Assembly: GCA_030690545.1 (NCBI GenBank)
Contig: JAUYGN010000032.1
Coordinates: forward strand, 1 to 64,000
Reading direction: 5' to 3'
Source: Solirubrobacteraceae bacterium
GTDB lineage: Bacteria > Actinomycetota > Thermoleophilia > Solirubrobacterales > Solirubrobacteraceae
Length of the DNA stretch: 64,000 bases
Program-made: the position numbers and the translations under genes
In this document: positions 16,747 through 25,996 of the stretch, one piece after another
Position numbering within the stretch: position 1 is the first letter of the stretch
Layout: each line of letters begins with the position of its first letter
Notes under the pieces: model-generated
Seen by the model: the letters and a program-made list of their open reading frames with translations, nothing else
Told to the model about the DNA's origin: nothing
The model's database searches: none

Positions 16747-19387
16747 GCCGCCGCCCGGGTACGTGCGCACGACGGGCATGCGGGCGCGTTCGCGGTGGCG
16801 ACTCCTCCTCGTCGGTTCGATCGCGGTGGCGTGCGCGCCGGTCGCCGGCTGTGGCTCGGACGATGAGCCGCGCGTGCCGGCGGCGGCGAGCGATGCGAGC
16901 GTGCAGCCCGCCGTGACGACGTCGGCGTCGGCGGGGGCGTCGGACGCCCGTGCGTCCGACGCGCGAGCCGATGCGACCGCGGGCGGCGTGCTGCGCGGGA
17001 CCTACACGCGCCTGAATGGCGTCCGCGACGACCTCGCGCGCTATCGCGGCGACGTCGTGCTCGTCGTCAACACGGCCACCGAGTGCGGCTACACGCCGCA
17101 GCTGCAGGGGCTCGAGGCGCTCTACCGCGAGCGCCGCTCCGACGGCTTCGTCGTGCTCGGCTTCCCGGCCAACGACTTCGCCGGCCAGGAGCCCCGCTCC
17201 GACGACGAGATCGCCGAGTTCTGCGAGGCCAACTACGGCGTCACGTTCCCGATGTTCTCCAAGAGCGCCGTGACGGGCGACGGCGCCAACGAGCTCTTCC
17301 GGCGGCTTGCGGGCGCCGCCGGCGCGCCGCAGTGGAACTTCAACAAGTACCTCGTCGACCGGCGCGGCACGGTCGTCGCCCGCTTCGGCGCCGGCTCCGA
17401 GCCTGACAGCGCGGAGCTGACCGAGCGGCTCGACGCGCTGCGCTGATTTCGTGGTCGAGCGGGCCCGCCCGTTCAGCGTGGCGATCGCCTCGTGGTCGCT
17501 AGACTGCGCGACCCCCGGCGGGGTTCCGGAGCGGTCAAACGGGCGTGGCTGTAAACCACGTGGCTCTGCCTTCGCAGGTTCGAATCCTGCCCCCGCTATA
17601 CCAAAGTTCCGCGACCGCCCCCTGGGGCGGTCGTTTTTTTCGTGCTTGGCGACCAGCTCGGGAGTGACGGTCGCGGCGAGTTCGAGGCGGCGGGTGGGCT
17701 TGGTGTAGGTGGCGCACACGTCGAGGGCGTCGAAGACCTCGATCAGCTCGTCCTGGTTGGCCTCGCGGAGCGCTTGGCGCATGTCGGGGATGGCGTCGAG
17801 CATGGCGACGATCTGGTCGGGGTGGCCGCCCTCGGGGCGTTGGACGCGCAGCTTGGCGATGGCCTCTTCGACGGCCTCTTGGCGGGCGGCCAGCTCCTCG
17901 ATGCGGCGGGTGGCGAGCGCGACGATCGGGTGGTCGGGATCGTCGTGCTCCTCCAGTCGCAGGGTTTGGCGGTAGAGGCTGCGTTGCACGTCGCGCTGCT
18001 CGCGTTGGAGGCGGTCCAGCTCGGCGTCGTGGTCCTTCCACGAGGCGGCGGTGGCCTTCGCCAGCTCGGCCCGCAGGAGGCGCAGGCGGTCGGGGCCGAA
18101 GATGCGGCGGCCGAGGAAGTCGAGCAGGTGGTCGAGGATCACGTCCTCCTTGATCCCGAGCACGCGCGGGTGGCCGGCCACGTCGGCGGCGATCGGGCCG
18201 CGGCGGCTGACGTACTGGCAGCGGTACCAGTTGTTGTGCTTCTGGTGGCTGCCCTCCATGCGGCGTCCGCACATGCCGCAGCGGACCCGGCCGCGCAGCA
18301 CGTAGGTTCGGCCCTTGCGGGCGGGGGCGCCGTGGTAGGGGCGGGCGGTCGTCGCGGTCTTGGCGGCGACCTTGTTGCGGTGGGCGCGTTCCTCGACCTG
18401 ATCGAACAGCTCGCGCGGCACGATCGCCTCGTGCGTCGGGGTCGGACTCCAGACCCATTGCGAGCGCGGGCGGATCAGCGGGCGGCCCTTGCGCTTGTCG
18501 TGGCGGTTCCAGACGTTGTAGCCGGTGTACTTCGGGTTGCGCAGCATCGAGCGGATCTGCGACCGGCTCCAGGTCTGCCGCAGCGGCATCTCGTCCTTGC
18601 GGTTGCGCTGCGGCGGCGAGTAACGGTCGAGGTGCCGGTTGAGCTTGTCGCAGATCTCCCCGAGGCCGAGGTGGCGCAGGCAGTAGTCCTCGAAGATCAT
18701 CAGCACGATCGGCGCGCGGACGGGGTCGATCACGAGCTTGTGCTTGTGCTTGCCCTCGCGCGCCTTGTGCGGGTTGGGATGCGGGTGCGCCTCCAGCGCG
18801 TAGCCGTAGGGGACCGGCCCGCCGGTGTGCCAGCCCTGGCGGACGGACTCCTCCATGCCGCGGCGGCTCTTCTCGATCAAGTCGCGCACGTACCACTCCG
18901 CGACGCCCTGCTTGACCCGCCGGGTCAGAATCGCGGTGGCGTTAGTGACCATCGGCTCGTCGGCGGCGAACAGCGGCACGTCGAGCAGCTCCAGGTCGCG
19001 CTCGATCCGAGTGCCGTCGGCGGTCATGCGCGAGAGCCGGTCGATCGACTCCACGATCACCGCGTCGAACGGGCGGCCGTTGCCGGCGGCCGCGAGCAGG
19101 TCCGCGAGGCCACCGTCGCGGGGGACGGGCACCTTGAAGCTGGCGGGGTCGGCGCCGTTGCCCCGCTGGGCGAGGTCCTTGCGGCCGGACTCGATGTCCC
19201 AGTAGTAGGCGGCAATCTCGCCGCCGGCCGGACCGATCGCGTTCTCGCAGGCGCCGAGCTGGCGCGGGATCGACAGCGACGGGTCCTGCACGTCGTCGGT
19301 CGAGACGCGCCCGAAGAACGCAAACCGCGTCGGCGGCCCCTCGGTGAGCCCGGCGGTCGAGTCGACTGTCGGACTACTGGCGATCAT
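16655..19387 (-). CDS. Large serine recombinase (integrase) reading out across the att site
   Basis: A resolvase domain ([11 protein letters not shown] with the nucleophile Ser; [12 protein letters not shown]), a recombinase domain ([27 protein letters not shown]), a zinc ribbon ([10 protein letters not shown]...YRCQY) and a coiled coil mark a large serine integrase. The ATG at 19387 overlaps the preceding small gene by 14 bp. About 596 residues lie inside the element. The frame then has no stop: it crosses tRNA-Tyr antisense (AGAGFEPA), the GPx gene and the end of rpoD, ending at 16655 (910 residues). The last 300 residues are host antisense and are unlikely to be native. It should catalyse integration and excision at tRNA-Tyr. 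Confidence 0.82.
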   Translation of the reverse strand: MIASSPTVDSTAGLTEGPPTRFAFFGRVSTDDVQDPSLSIPRQLGACENAIGPAGGEIAAYYWDIESGRKDLAQRGNGADPASFKVPVPRDGGLADLLAAAGNGRPFDAVIVESIDRLSRMTADGTRIERDLELLDVPLFAADEPMVTNATAILTRRVKQGVAEWYVRDLIEKSRRGMEESVRQGWHTGGPVPYGYALEAHPHPNPHKAREGKHKHKLVIDPVRAPIVLMIFEDYCLRHLGLGEICDKLNRHLDRYSPPQRNRKDEMPLRQTWSRSQIRSMLRNPKYTGYNVWNRHDKRKGRPLIRPRSQWVWSPTPTHEAIVPRELFDQVEERAHRNKVAAKTATTARPYHGAPARKGRTYVLRGRVRCGMCGRRMEGSHQKHNNWYRCQYVSRRGPIAADVAGHPRVLGIKEDVILDHLLDFLGRRIFGPDRLRLLRAELAKATAASWKDHDAELDRLQREQRDVQRSLYRQTLRLEEHDDPDHPIVALATRRIEELAARQEAVEEAIAKLRVQRPEGGHPDQIVAMLDAIPDMRQALREANQDELIEVFDALDVCATYTKPTRRLELAATVTPELVAKHEKNDRPRGRSRNFGIAGAGFEPAKAEPRGLQPRPFDRSGTPPGVAQSSDHEAIATLNGRARSTTKSAQRVEPLGQLRAVRLGAGAEAGDDRAAPVDEVLVEVPLRRAGGARKPPEELVGAVARHGALGEHRERDAVVGLAELGDLVVGAGLLAGEVVGREAEHDEAVGAALAVERLEPLQLRRVAALGGRVDDEHDVAAIAREVVADAIQARVGPAQHAARGRIGSRVGRTGVRRPRRRRRRHGGLHARIARRRRHARLIVRATAGDRRARHRDRTDEEESPPRTRPHARRAHVPGRRLRRRRAASAPRAATRASSACGSRSGESARA
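16763..17446 (+). CDS. Exported glutathione peroxidase-like lipoprotein
   Basis: A 227-residue protein with a lipoprotein signal ([17 protein letters not shown], lipobox VAGC), an Ala/Ser/Asp-rich linker to about residue 75, then a complete glutathione peroxidase fold: NTATECGY with Cys in place of selenocysteine, [22 protein letters not shown] and WNFNKYLV. It should reduce hydroperoxides outside the membrane, probably with thioredoxin-like partners because actinobacteria lack glutathione. Most relatives are cytosolic, so export is notable. The start is GTG 16763 or ATG 16778. Confidence 0.85.
   Translation: MRTTGMRARSRWRLLLVGSIAVACAPVAGCGSDDEPRVPAAASDASVQPAVTTSASAGASDARASDARADATAGGVLRGTYTRLNGVRDDLARYRGDVVLVVNTATECGYTPQLQGLEALYRERRSDGFVVLGFPANDFAGQEPRSDDEIAEFCEANYGVTFPMFSKSAVTGDGANELFRRLAGAAGAPQWNFNKYLVDRRGTVVARFGAGSEPDSAELTERLDALR
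17517..17598 (+). tRNA. tRNA-Tyr (anticodon GTA)
   Basis: An 82-nt tRNA. The acceptor GGCGGGG pairs with CCCCGCT (one G-U at the end); the anticodon stem CGTGG/CCACG encloses CTGTAAA with GTA at 17551-17553. A long variable arm, expected for bacterial tRNA-Tyr, precedes the T-arm GCAGG-TTCGAAT-CCTGC. CCA is not encoded directly after the discriminator A. The 3' end is the attachment site of the 33-kb element. Confidence 0.95.
17575..17598. other. attL candidate (tRNA-Tyr 3' end)
   Basis: The sequence caggttcgaatcctgccccc-gcta at the T-arm and acceptor matches, with a few changes, the right-end copies at 43.27 and 50.49 kb (shared GTTC-AA-CC--GCCCC core). The integrase frame passes through it in the same register as through the right-end copies. 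Confidence 0.55.
17613..17641 (+). terminator. Intrinsic terminator after tRNA-Tyr
   Basis: GACCGCCCC and GGGGCGGTC form a perfect 9-bp stem with a CT loop, followed by G and a run of eight T. It should end tRNA-Tyr transcription. It lies on the element side of the attachment site, so the element may supply it. Confidence 0.85.
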
Positions 19388-19592
19388 CGTCTGAGACGAG
19401 ATCACATCCCGGCTGGGAGGGCAACTCACGACCGGCACGCCGGGCCAGCACGCCGCGCAGCAAACGAACGATCGCGCGCAGTTGCCGATCGCGGCGCTCG
19501 GTGTCGCCGTCAGCGAGCGGCACGATCCGGGCCTCGACTACCAGCGCGTCGGGCGCGTCCCGGCCGGGACGGGGCGTCGGCTCGCCGGTCAC
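19374..19592 (-). CDS. Small hypothetical protein upstream of the integrase
   Basis: A 72-residue charged protein (LVVEARIVPLADGDTERRDRQLRAIVRLLRGVLARRAG). Its GTG start overlaps the XF1762 gene stop as GTGA, and its end overlaps the integrase ATG, so it is locked into the operon. No domain is recognised; the position next to an integrase would suit an excisionase-like accessory factor, but no helix-turn-helix is evident. Confidence 0.5.
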   Translation of the reverse strand: MTGEPTPRPGRDAPDALVVEARIVPLADGDTERRDRQLRAIVRLLRGVLARRAGRELPSQPGCDLVSDDDRQ

Positions 19593-20068
19593 GTTGGCAG
19601 CTCCCAGCGGTACTTCTTGCCGAGCGGGTGGGTGTCGGCGGAGGGGCGTCCGGGGCGGTTCCAGCGCCCGCCGCCGGCATCGGTCTTGACGAGCTTGAAT
19701 CCGGCGGCACGGAGGGAGGCGCCGCCCTCCTCGGGCAGGGTGTAGGTAATGAGCTTGCGGTAGCCGAGCGCCTTGACCGTGCGCCAGGCGGCGCGCAGGA
19801 GCATCGAGCAGGCGTTGTAGGTGCCGTCGGTGCAGACGCGGCGGACCTCGGCGGTGTAGCCGTCATCGAGCATCCGCGCGACGGGCCGGCCGATGATCGC
19901 CACCCCGCACAACCTGCCTTCCTCTTGGACGCCGACGACGCTGATGCAGCCGGCGACGGGCCGGTTGTGGCGGTGGTGCTCGGCGACGTAGGCGTTGGCC
20001 GTCTTGAGCGAGATCGGCACCAGTTCGAGCCGCGGCCGGTCGTGCTGTCGGGCGGTCGCTGCCGTCAC
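19589..20068 (-). CDS. XF1762 family protein
   Basis: A 159-residue protein resembling XF1762-family proteins of phages and integrated elements: ANAYVAEHHRHNRPVAGCISVVGVQEEGRLCGVAIIGRPVARMLDDGYTAEVRRVCTDGTYNACSMLLR, then KALGYRKLITYTLPEEGGASLRAAGFK. The layout recalls a GNAT acetyltransferase fold, but no activity is established. It starts with GTG overlapping the upstream stop. Confidence 0.8.
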   Translation of the reverse strand: MTAATARQHDRPRLELVPISLKTANAYVAEHHRHNRPVAGCISVVGVQEEGRLCGVAIIGRPVARMLDDGYTAEVRRVCTDGTYNACSMLLRAAWRTVKALGYRKLITYTLPEEGGASLRAAGFKLVKTDAGGGRWNRPGRPSADTHPLGKKYRWELPT

Positions 20069-20955
20069 GACTTCCCGCCTGGTCGAGCGAGCCAGTCGAC
20101 GCGGCGGCTCGGGTTCTCGGCGCGCAGCCAGACCTTGGCGAACGGGCCGCGTGTTTGGAGGTCTTCGAGCAGCGCGACGTGAACGCGCAGTTGCCGGTCG
20201 TCCTTGAGTTCGGCCTCGGCCACGTAGAGCGCGAGCAGGAGCCGCAGGCGACGCTCGAGCTGCGGACGAGGCTTACCCGCGAGCACGATCTGCACGTCGG
20301 GCAGCCCGGCCGGATACCAGCTCCGCCATGCCTCGACGCGCTCGCCGCCGCGGGGCGGTTCGGGCGCGTAGGTGCGCAGCCGCTGGTAGCGGTGCAGCTT
20401 GTCGATCAGCGCCTCGACGGGGAGCGTGCCGCGGTCCAGCTCCAGGAACCGCTGATGGCGCGTGACCTGCTCGCCATCGGTTTCCAGGTAGGTGATGAGC
20501 GCGTCAACGATCAGTTGCTCACCCGCCTTGCGGCCGGCGGGCGCGCCAATCGGGTGCGCGATCTCGTGGCGCCAGGAGAACGCCCCGAACTCGTCGCCGC
20601 GCTCGCGCGCCGCGCCCAGGTAAGCGATCCCCACGTCGTTGACGGCGAGCGTGTGCGCCTGGAGCTGGCCGGCGGCCTGCGCCGGCGTGAGGAGCTTGCG
20701 GCGCGACTCGACGCGATCGGGTAGCTGCTCGACGGCCTCCGCGCCCTGCTCGGTGACGAACCAGACGCCGATCGTGCGCGGCCCGCGCGCTACGTCGATC
20801 AGCTCGTGGCCGGCGAGCGCGCGCAGCAGTCGCAGCGTCCAGCGCCGGGTCGCGTCCGGCGTGTGCATCTGCTGGACCTGCACGGTCGTCAGCAGGCGGT
20901 GGCAGTAGAGGCTTTCCAGCACCTCGACCGCGGCGGTGGGCAGCCGGCCGATCAC
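20065..20955 (-). CDS. Replic_Relax family protein (candidate relaxase)
   Basis: A 296-residue protein with an N-terminal winged-helix region (LESLYCHRLLTTVQVQQMHTPDATRRWTLRLLRALAGHELI), followed by the replication-relaxation pattern (FVTEQGAEAV, LAVNDVGIAYLGA, IVDALITYLETDG, FLELDRGT, KLHRYQRL). The PF13814 family includes plasmid and ICE mobilisation or replication-relaxation proteins. No classical MOB relaxase is seen in the element, so this is the best candidate to nick oriT. The GTG at 20955 overlaps the coupling-protein stop as GTGA; the longer ORF upstream is antisense-like sequence. Confidence 0.75.
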   Translation of the reverse strand: MIGRLPTAAVEVLESLYCHRLLTTVQVQQMHTPDATRRWTLRLLRALAGHELIDVARGPRTIGVWFVTEQGAEAVEQLPDRVESRRKLLTPAQAAGQLQAHTLAVNDVGIAYLGAARERGDEFGAFSWRHEIAHPIGAPAGRKAGEQLIVDALITYLETDGEQVTRHQRFLELDRGTLPVEALIDKLHRYQRLRTYAPEPPRGGERVEAWRSWYPAGLPDVQIVLAGKPRPQLERRLRLLLALYVAEAELKDDRQLRVHVALLEDLQTRGPFAKVWLRAENPSRRVDWLARPGGKS

Positions 20956-23540
20956 CGGCCGCCGTCCTGATCGAGTGCGGGCAGCGCTGGCAGCGCCTGC
21001 GGCCCCGCGACGGCCTCTCCGCTCCTCGGCTTGGCGCTGCCGTGCAGGTGGGCGGCGATGCGCTGGTCGTGGCCGTCGAGCGCGGCCAAGGTCGCGTCGA
21101 TCGGCTGGCGCTGGGTGGTGCGGTCGATCGTCGCGTCGAGTTCCGCGACGCATTCGGGGTGGTGGGCGTCGGCGTGCAGCTCGCGGGCGGGCACGCCGTT
21201 GACGAGGAACGGGCGGCTGGTCTGGTGGCCGAGGGTGACCTGCGCGAGGTAGGTGTAGCGGGCGAGCCGGGCGATCGTGGCCGGGTCGGGGTCGCCGCCC
21301 CACTCGCGCGAGAGCAGCCCGGCGGCCTTCGCGTTGACCGCGCTGGTGCCCAGGTGCGAGCGGTTGGTCGTGACCGCGCTCAGGGTGGAGGTGGTCAGCC
21401 GCTCGGGGTTCTGATTGAACATGAACGCGCGGCCGCCGAACTTCGCCGCCTGCTCCAGCAGCAGCGGAAGGTTCGGACCGTCGTAGGTCTGCAACTCGTC
21501 CAAGAACAGCCAGAACGGCCGTCGCCCACCATCGGCCGGTTGCTGGGCGCGGCCGCGGATCGCGTGCAGGACCTCGTAGACGAGGATCGCGGCGACGAGC
21601 TGGTCGCGCGTCGACCCGGTGCCGGGGCAGACGAGCATGACCTTGCCGGTGTCCATCGCCGCGCGCATGTCCAGCGTCGAGACCGACGATCCGAACAGTG
21701 CGGCGACCGGGCCGGCGACCCGCAGACGGTCGATGACGTTGGTGATCGGCGTGATCGCCTCGGCCGACAATCGGGGGAAGCGGTCGGTGAAGAACGCCCG
21801 CGTCCCAGCCGAGACGTGCGGCAGCACCGCGGCGCGCCAGCCCTCGTCGGAAAGCAAGCTGGGGATCTGAAACAGCGTCGGCGCCAGCTCGCGCGGGAGC
21901 ACGCGCGCCAGCTCGACCAACGCCTGCGCGGATTGGCTGGTGAGGTTCAGCGCGCGGGTGTTGCGCTCGTCCCAGCCGAGCGCCGCGGCAAAGGCGTCGG
22001 TCACGGCCTCGACCCGCTCGCCGGCCTCCCAGCCGGGCCGGCCATGCACGTCAAACGGATTCCAAGCCGGCTGGCCGTGACGACCGGCGAGGTCGGACAG
22101 GTCGATCTCGACCACCCGCTCGGCGACCCCCGCGTCGGTCAGATACGACTTGATCTCGCGCAGCGCGTCGGCGTGCGGATCGAGGAACAACCCGCCGTGA
22201 CCCGAACGCGCCAGATGAACGAACTGGCAGATCCCCGTCTCGGTCTTGCCATAGCGACTGCGACCGGCCAGATACGCGAAAACCGTCTCGCCGACGCGCA
22301 CGCCGACCAACCGCTCGCCGGTCGGGCCGGCGACGCGGCCGAGCGGGATCAAGTCGGGCTGATGGTCGAAGGTCGGCAGGCCGGGCGGCGGCGGGTCGAT
22401 CACCCCACCGGAGCGCTCCACGTTGGGCGCGTCGCAATGGACGCTCGGCGGCTTGAGCAGCCCGCCGATCTCAGCCGGCGTAACGACCTGACGACGGCGC
22501 GCGGGCGCGAACAGCCCCGAGCGCATCCGCCAGTCGAACCGGCGCCGCACCAACGGCAGGTCCGAACCGAGGAACGCCAGTCCGGCCAGCCGCACCCCGG
22601 CGACGCGTAGGTGGTTCTCGCCGGCCAGTGCATCGAAGCACGACAACAGCGCCATCAGGTGCGCCCGCTCGCGACCCTTCACCCGCGACTCGCAGCAGAC
22701 GAGCAGTTGCATCGCCAGCAGCGGCTGGGGCGAGCCGAGTTTGCCGGCCAGCGCCTTGACCTCGGCGCGGCGGGTGACGAGATCAACCGGCTCCCGGCTC
22801 GGCCGCCGGCGCGCCGCGTCGGGGCCGCGCAGGACCTCGCCGACGCTCGGCTGCTCACGCATCCGCGAGCGCGCCTGACGCACCAGCCGCCCGCGCAGCC
22901 GACGCCGACCGCCGGCGGCGACGGGCCGCAGGTCGAGTGCGACCGTGATCCGGTCGCCGAGGTCGTCCCGAGCGTCGGCGATCACCCCGGCGAGCGCCTG
23001 CAGCGGATCAGGGTCCAGGCCCACGTCGGCCAGCGCCAGCGACGCCGGCCGCGCCAGCACCAGTTCAGCCCGCGCCACGTACGATCGCGACCCCAGCGCT
23101 GAGGGACCCTCGGTTGCTGGGACGTCGTCGGTCGGCTCGTCGGCGTCGTGGAGCTGGAGCTGCGTGTAGGCGCCGAGCGCCGCACGCACGACAGGCAGGT
23201 CGCGCTCGGGGGCTTCGAGCCGGTAGCGCATCACCGCGTCGGCGTCGTGGTCGATCAGCACCCGCACAGCAAGCGCAGGACCGTCGATCCAGTCGAACAG
23301 CGCCCGCCGCGTGCGGGCAAGCTGAGCGGCGAAGCTCGCGACCGCCTGCGGACTGGGATCGAACGAGTCGGCAGGGACCACCGCGACCTGCGCCCGCGTT
23401 CGCAGCGTCCGACGAACGGCACGCCAGCGCACCGCCAGCAGCCCGCAGACCAGCCCCGCGGCGCCGATCAGCCAGGCCAGGTGATCCACCAGCAGCCGGC
23501 CGCCGGGCAGCACCCCATCCATGAGGAGCGCCGCAGGCAT
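20952..23540 (-). CDS. VirD4/TraD-type coupling protein (type IV secretion ATPase)
   Basis: An 862-residue protein with N-terminal membrane helices (VDHLAWLIGAAGLVCGLLAV), a variable domain, then a TraD/VirD4-like ATPase: degenerate Walker A AGRSRYGKTETG near residue 428, GLFLDPHADALREIK, WNPFDVHG and Walker B FWLFLDELQTY near residue 680, followed by KFGGRAFMFNQNPERL. It should bring the relaxase-DNA complex to the secretion channel. It begins a second block of the transfer operon, after a 211-bp gap. Confidence 0.85.
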   Translation of the reverse strand: MPAALLMDGVLPGGRLLVDHLAWLIGAAGLVCGLLAVRWRAVRRTLRTRAQVAVVPADSFDPSPQAVASFAAQLARTRRALFDWIDGPALAVRVLIDHDADAVMRYRLEAPERDLPVVRAALGAYTQLQLHDADEPTDDVPATEGPSALGSRSYVARAELVLARPASLALADVGLDPDPLQALAGVIADARDDLGDRITVALDLRPVAAGGRRRLRGRLVRQARSRMREQPSVGEVLRGPDAARRRPSREPVDLVTRRAEVKALAGKLGSPQPLLAMQLLVCCESRVKGRERAHLMALLSCFDALAGENHLRVAGVRLAGLAFLGSDLPLVRRRFDWRMRSGLFAPARRRQVVTPAEIGGLLKPPSVHCDAPNVERSGGVIDPPPPGLPTFDHQPDLIPLGRVAGPTGERLVGVRVGETVFAYLAGRSRYGKTETGICQFVHLARSGHGGLFLDPHADALREIKSYLTDAGVAERVVEIDLSDLAGRHGQPAWNPFDVHGRPGWEAGERVEAVTDAFAAALGWDERNTRALNLTSQSAQALVELARVLPRELAPTLFQIPSLLSDEGWRAAVLPHVSAGTRAFFTDRFPRLSAEAITPITNVIDRLRVAGPVAALFGSSVSTLDMRAAMDTGKVMLVCPGTGSTRDQLVAAILVYEVLHAIRGRAQQPADGGRRPFWLFLDELQTYDGPNLPLLLEQAAKFGGRAFMFNQNPERLTTSTLSAVTTNRSHLGTSAVNAKAAGLLSREWGGDPDPATIARLARYTYLAQVTLGHQTSRPFLVNGVPARELHADAHHPECVAELDATIDRTTQRQPIDATLAALDGHDQRIAAHLHGSAKPRSGEAVAGPQALPALPALDQDGGR

Positions 23541-23751
23541 TAGTAATCACCATCCGACAGAGAGTTGTCACGAACGCCGCGACGGCCGAAAACCCCGATG
23601 ACGACTGGCATCCGCGCGGCTCCGGCGGACGGCGACCGCGAACCCCAGCACGCCCCATCCACGGCCGGCGCGTACCGGGGCGCGAACCCACTGTCTGCAC
23701 TAGCGCGCGAACCAACGCACGCACCGGCGCACGCATCAAGCGGGTGCCGCG
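23541..23751. other. Intergenic gap in the transfer operon, possible oriT or promoter
   Basis: This 211-bp gap is by far the largest break in an otherwise overlapping transfer operon. It contains a direct repeat gcgcgaacc(c)a at 23680 and 23705 and several cgcacgc units close by. An origin of transfer or a promoter for the coupling-protein block would fit, but nothing here is diagnostic. Confidence 0.3.
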
Positions 23752-24729
23752 TCACGCCAAGCCCTCCGCGACCGCGAGGCCGAGCTGCTTGATCGCCGTC
23801 CGCGTTTGGCGTGGCAGCCCGGCGGGGTCGTAGGCGCCGGCGTCGAGCATCTGGCGCAGCCGGGGGTCGTAGGGGATCACGACGCGGCGGGCGACATCGG
23901 CCTCGCGAAAGGCCGACTCGATCAACTGGCGATCGGCGGTCTCGCGCGCCGGGGCCTGGTTGAGCACGAGCGTCAACTGCCCCTCGACGCCACGCCCTTG
24001 GATCTCGCCGAGCGCGGCAAGCACCCGCTCGGCGGTGACCCACTCCGGCGTGGCGACGACGACCGCCTGGTCGGCGCGGTGCAGCGCGAACCGCGCGAGT
24101 GGCCCGGTCAGCCCGGTGCCGAGGTCGAGCAAGATCAGCTCGTAGAAGCGGCCCAGCAGCTCGACCAGCCGGCCGTAGTGCTCCTCGGTGAGCGCGGCCA
24201 TCGCCTCGGCCGCCGGCGGCGCCGCGAGGACGTGCAGCCCGCTCGCCAGCGGTGAGATGTAGGGGCGCAGCTCGCCCGGCGCGACCGGCTCGCGATCGGC
24301 GCGCAGGAGGTCGGCCAGCGAGCGGTCAGAGCGGCTGCGATCCGGGGCCAGCGAGCCGAGCGTGCCGTAGTCGGGATTGGCGTCGACCGCGACGCAGCGC
24401 AGATGGAGATGACGGGCGAGGGTGTCGCCGGCGATCAGCGTGCAGGTCGTCTTGCCGACGCCGCCCTTGGGCGAGACGACCGCGACGTGCTCGGTGCGTT
24501 CCAGGCCACGGCCGCAGCCGGCGAGCCGCAGGTCAAGCTCGCGCTCGGCGCGTTCGCCCGGCGAGCGCAGACGCTCCCGAAGGGCGGCGAGTAGCCGTCC
24601 GACCGGGCGCGTCGGGAGGAGCCGGCCGTGCTCGTCGAGGCGGCCGCGGTAGACCTCGGCTCGCCCGAACCCCGGACGAGTGACGGCGGGCTCGCGGGTG
24701 TCGTCCGAGTTGTGCGGCCGGCCGCTCAC
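23752..24729 (-). CDS. ParA/MinD-like ATPase
   Basis: A 325-residue protein with the deviant Walker A KGGVGKTT near residue 90, VAVDANPDYGTLG and LILLDLGTGLTGPLARFALHRADQAVVVATPEW, all standard for the ParA/MinD/SIMIBI class. The N-terminal 85 residues are specific to it. Within a conjugation operon it could position the transfer machinery or partition the element. Its GTG start overlaps the lysin stop as GTGA. Confidence 0.85.
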   Translation of the reverse strand: MSGRPHNSDDTREPAVTRPGFGRAEVYRGRLDEHGRLLPTRPVGRLLAALRERLRSPGERAERELDLRLAGCGRGLERTEHVAVVSPKGGVGKTTCTLIAGDTLARHLHLRCVAVDANPDYGTLGSLAPDRSRSDRSLADLLRADREPVAPGELRPYISPLASGLHVLAAPPAAEAMAALTEEHYGRLVELLGRFYELILLDLGTGLTGPLARFALHRADQAVVVATPEWVTAERVLAALGEIQGRGVEGQLTLVLNQAPARETADRQLIESAFREADVARRVVIPYDPRLRQMLDAGAYDPAGLPRQTRTAIKQLGLAVAEGLA

Positions 24730-25994
24730 TCGTTGGCCCCTTGCTCATCGTTGGAGCCCGAGCCGCCGGAGAAGACGTCGATCCAGTCGGCGGGGCGGTA
24801 GCTGGTGAGCGGCGCGTTGTCGGGCTGCCCGGCCGAGCTGGAGGTGTTCCAGGAGATGTGCAGATGCGCGCCGCCGGCACATGGGACGCAGTGCGCGGTG
24901 TCGCCGTGGTGGGGGAAGCCGTTGTAGGCGATGAACCGAAACGGCGGGTTCGCGCAGGCCGGGGCAAGGCCGCTGGCGGCGCAGCTCTCCGACCAGCCCA
25001 GGTCGCGGGCCAGCCGCTCGACCGGGGACCAGTCGCCGTCGCGGGGGACGATGTCGAGGGCGGCACCCAAGGGGTGCTCGCCGGTCAGCGAGTGGATGCC
25101 GTAGCAGGCGGTGATCAGGACGCGGTAGCGGCGCGCGAGGTAGGTCGCGTCGCGCACGATCCGCGCGTCGCACTGCTCAGGCGCGGCGGTGATCGAGGCG
25201 GGCAGCGGCGCGAGCCGCCGCGGCCCGTACAGTCGCTCGACCTCGCCGAGCCCCGGCCCGCCTGGACCAGTCGGCCGCTGGCCGCCGCAGCCCGACCCCG
25301 AAGGCGGCGCGGCGGGTTGCGCGCCGGACGGGTCGCTGGGGTCCGGTGCGCCGTCGCCGCGGAAGCCGTACTGGATCGCCCTAGCCATCACCTGGTCGGC
25401 GTAGTTGGCGTAGGCGTCGCCGCAGGCGCCGTAGTAGTTACAGGCGGCCTGCCGGTGCTCGGCGTAGGAGCCGCCGGCGGGCGGGGCGCCCTTGGCTTGG
25501 CGCAGGATGCGGGCCGCCGCAAAGATCGCGTCGGCGGGCTCGTTGACGTCGACCTCGCCGTTGCGGTTCGCATCGACGCCGTATGCCTCCCACAGCGTCG
25601 GCCCCGATCCAGGGCTGCACGGCGACCCGCGCACGTAGGAGATCTGCATCGGCCCCGCGCACCCGGACGAGTTGGTCCCCCGGCAAGTGCCGTGGTTGCA
25701 CTCCTGCGCCCCGATCGACGCGAGGAACGTCCAGTCGAGGTCGTAGCGCCGCCCGGCCTGCTGGTAGAGGCGCAACCGCGCCGGCGGGATCTCGCGCTCG
25801 GCCGACCGCGACGGCGCCGCCTGCGCGGTGCCGCCACCGCTGACCCCGCCGCCGAAGCAGCCGAGGTCGGCGCCGGTGACCGCGACCACGACGCCGAGCA
25901 CCGCTACCAGCGCCAGGGCAGCCCCACCGCCCACGAGAGCCAGCAGCGGCGAGAGCCGCCCACCACGCCGCCGGGGCAAAGCCTGGACAGCCAT
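24726..25994 (-). CDS. Conjugation cell-wall lysin: lytic transglycosylase plus M15-like domain
   Basis: A 422-residue protein with an N-terminal membrane helix (LLALVGGGAALALVAVLGVVVAV). A soluble lytic transglycosylase domain follows (LDWTFLASIGAQECNHG with the catalytic Glu, GPMQISY), then a linker, then a C-terminal domain with HSLTGEHPLGAALDIVPRDGD and AHLHISWN, which resembles a D-Ala-D-Ala/M15 peptidase zinc site. The two activities recall the bifunctional wall hydrolases (CwlT/TcpG type) that open peptidoglycan for a Gram-positive transfer channel. Confidence 0.82.
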   Translation of the reverse strand: MAVQALPRRRGGRLSPLLALVGGGAALALVAVLGVVVAVTGADLGCFGGGVSGGGTAQAAPSRSAEREIPPARLRLYQQAGRRYDLDWTFLASIGAQECNHGTCRGTNSSGCAGPMQISYVRGSPCSPGSGPTLWEAYGVDANRNGEVDVNEPADAIFAAARILRQAKGAPPAGGSYAEHRQAACNYYGACGDAYANYADQVMARAIQYGFRGDGAPDPSDPSGAQPAAPPSGSGCGGQRPTGPGGPGLGEVERLYGPRRLAPLPASITAAPEQCDARIVRDATYLARRYRVLITACYGIHSLTGEHPLGAALDIVPRDGDWSPVERLARDLGWSESCAASGLAPACANPPFRFIAYNGFPHHGDTAHCVPCAGGAHLHISWNTSSSAGQPDNAPLTSYRPADWIDVFSGGSGSNDEQGANE

Positions 25995-25996
25995 GC

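Noticed and set aside
17642-20182. 846-residue plus-strand ORF
   Set aside because: Antisense to the integrase, the 72-residue gene and the XF1762 gene, which all have clear motifs.
21042-22610. 522-residue plus-strand ORF
   Set aside because: Antisense shadow of the coupling protein.
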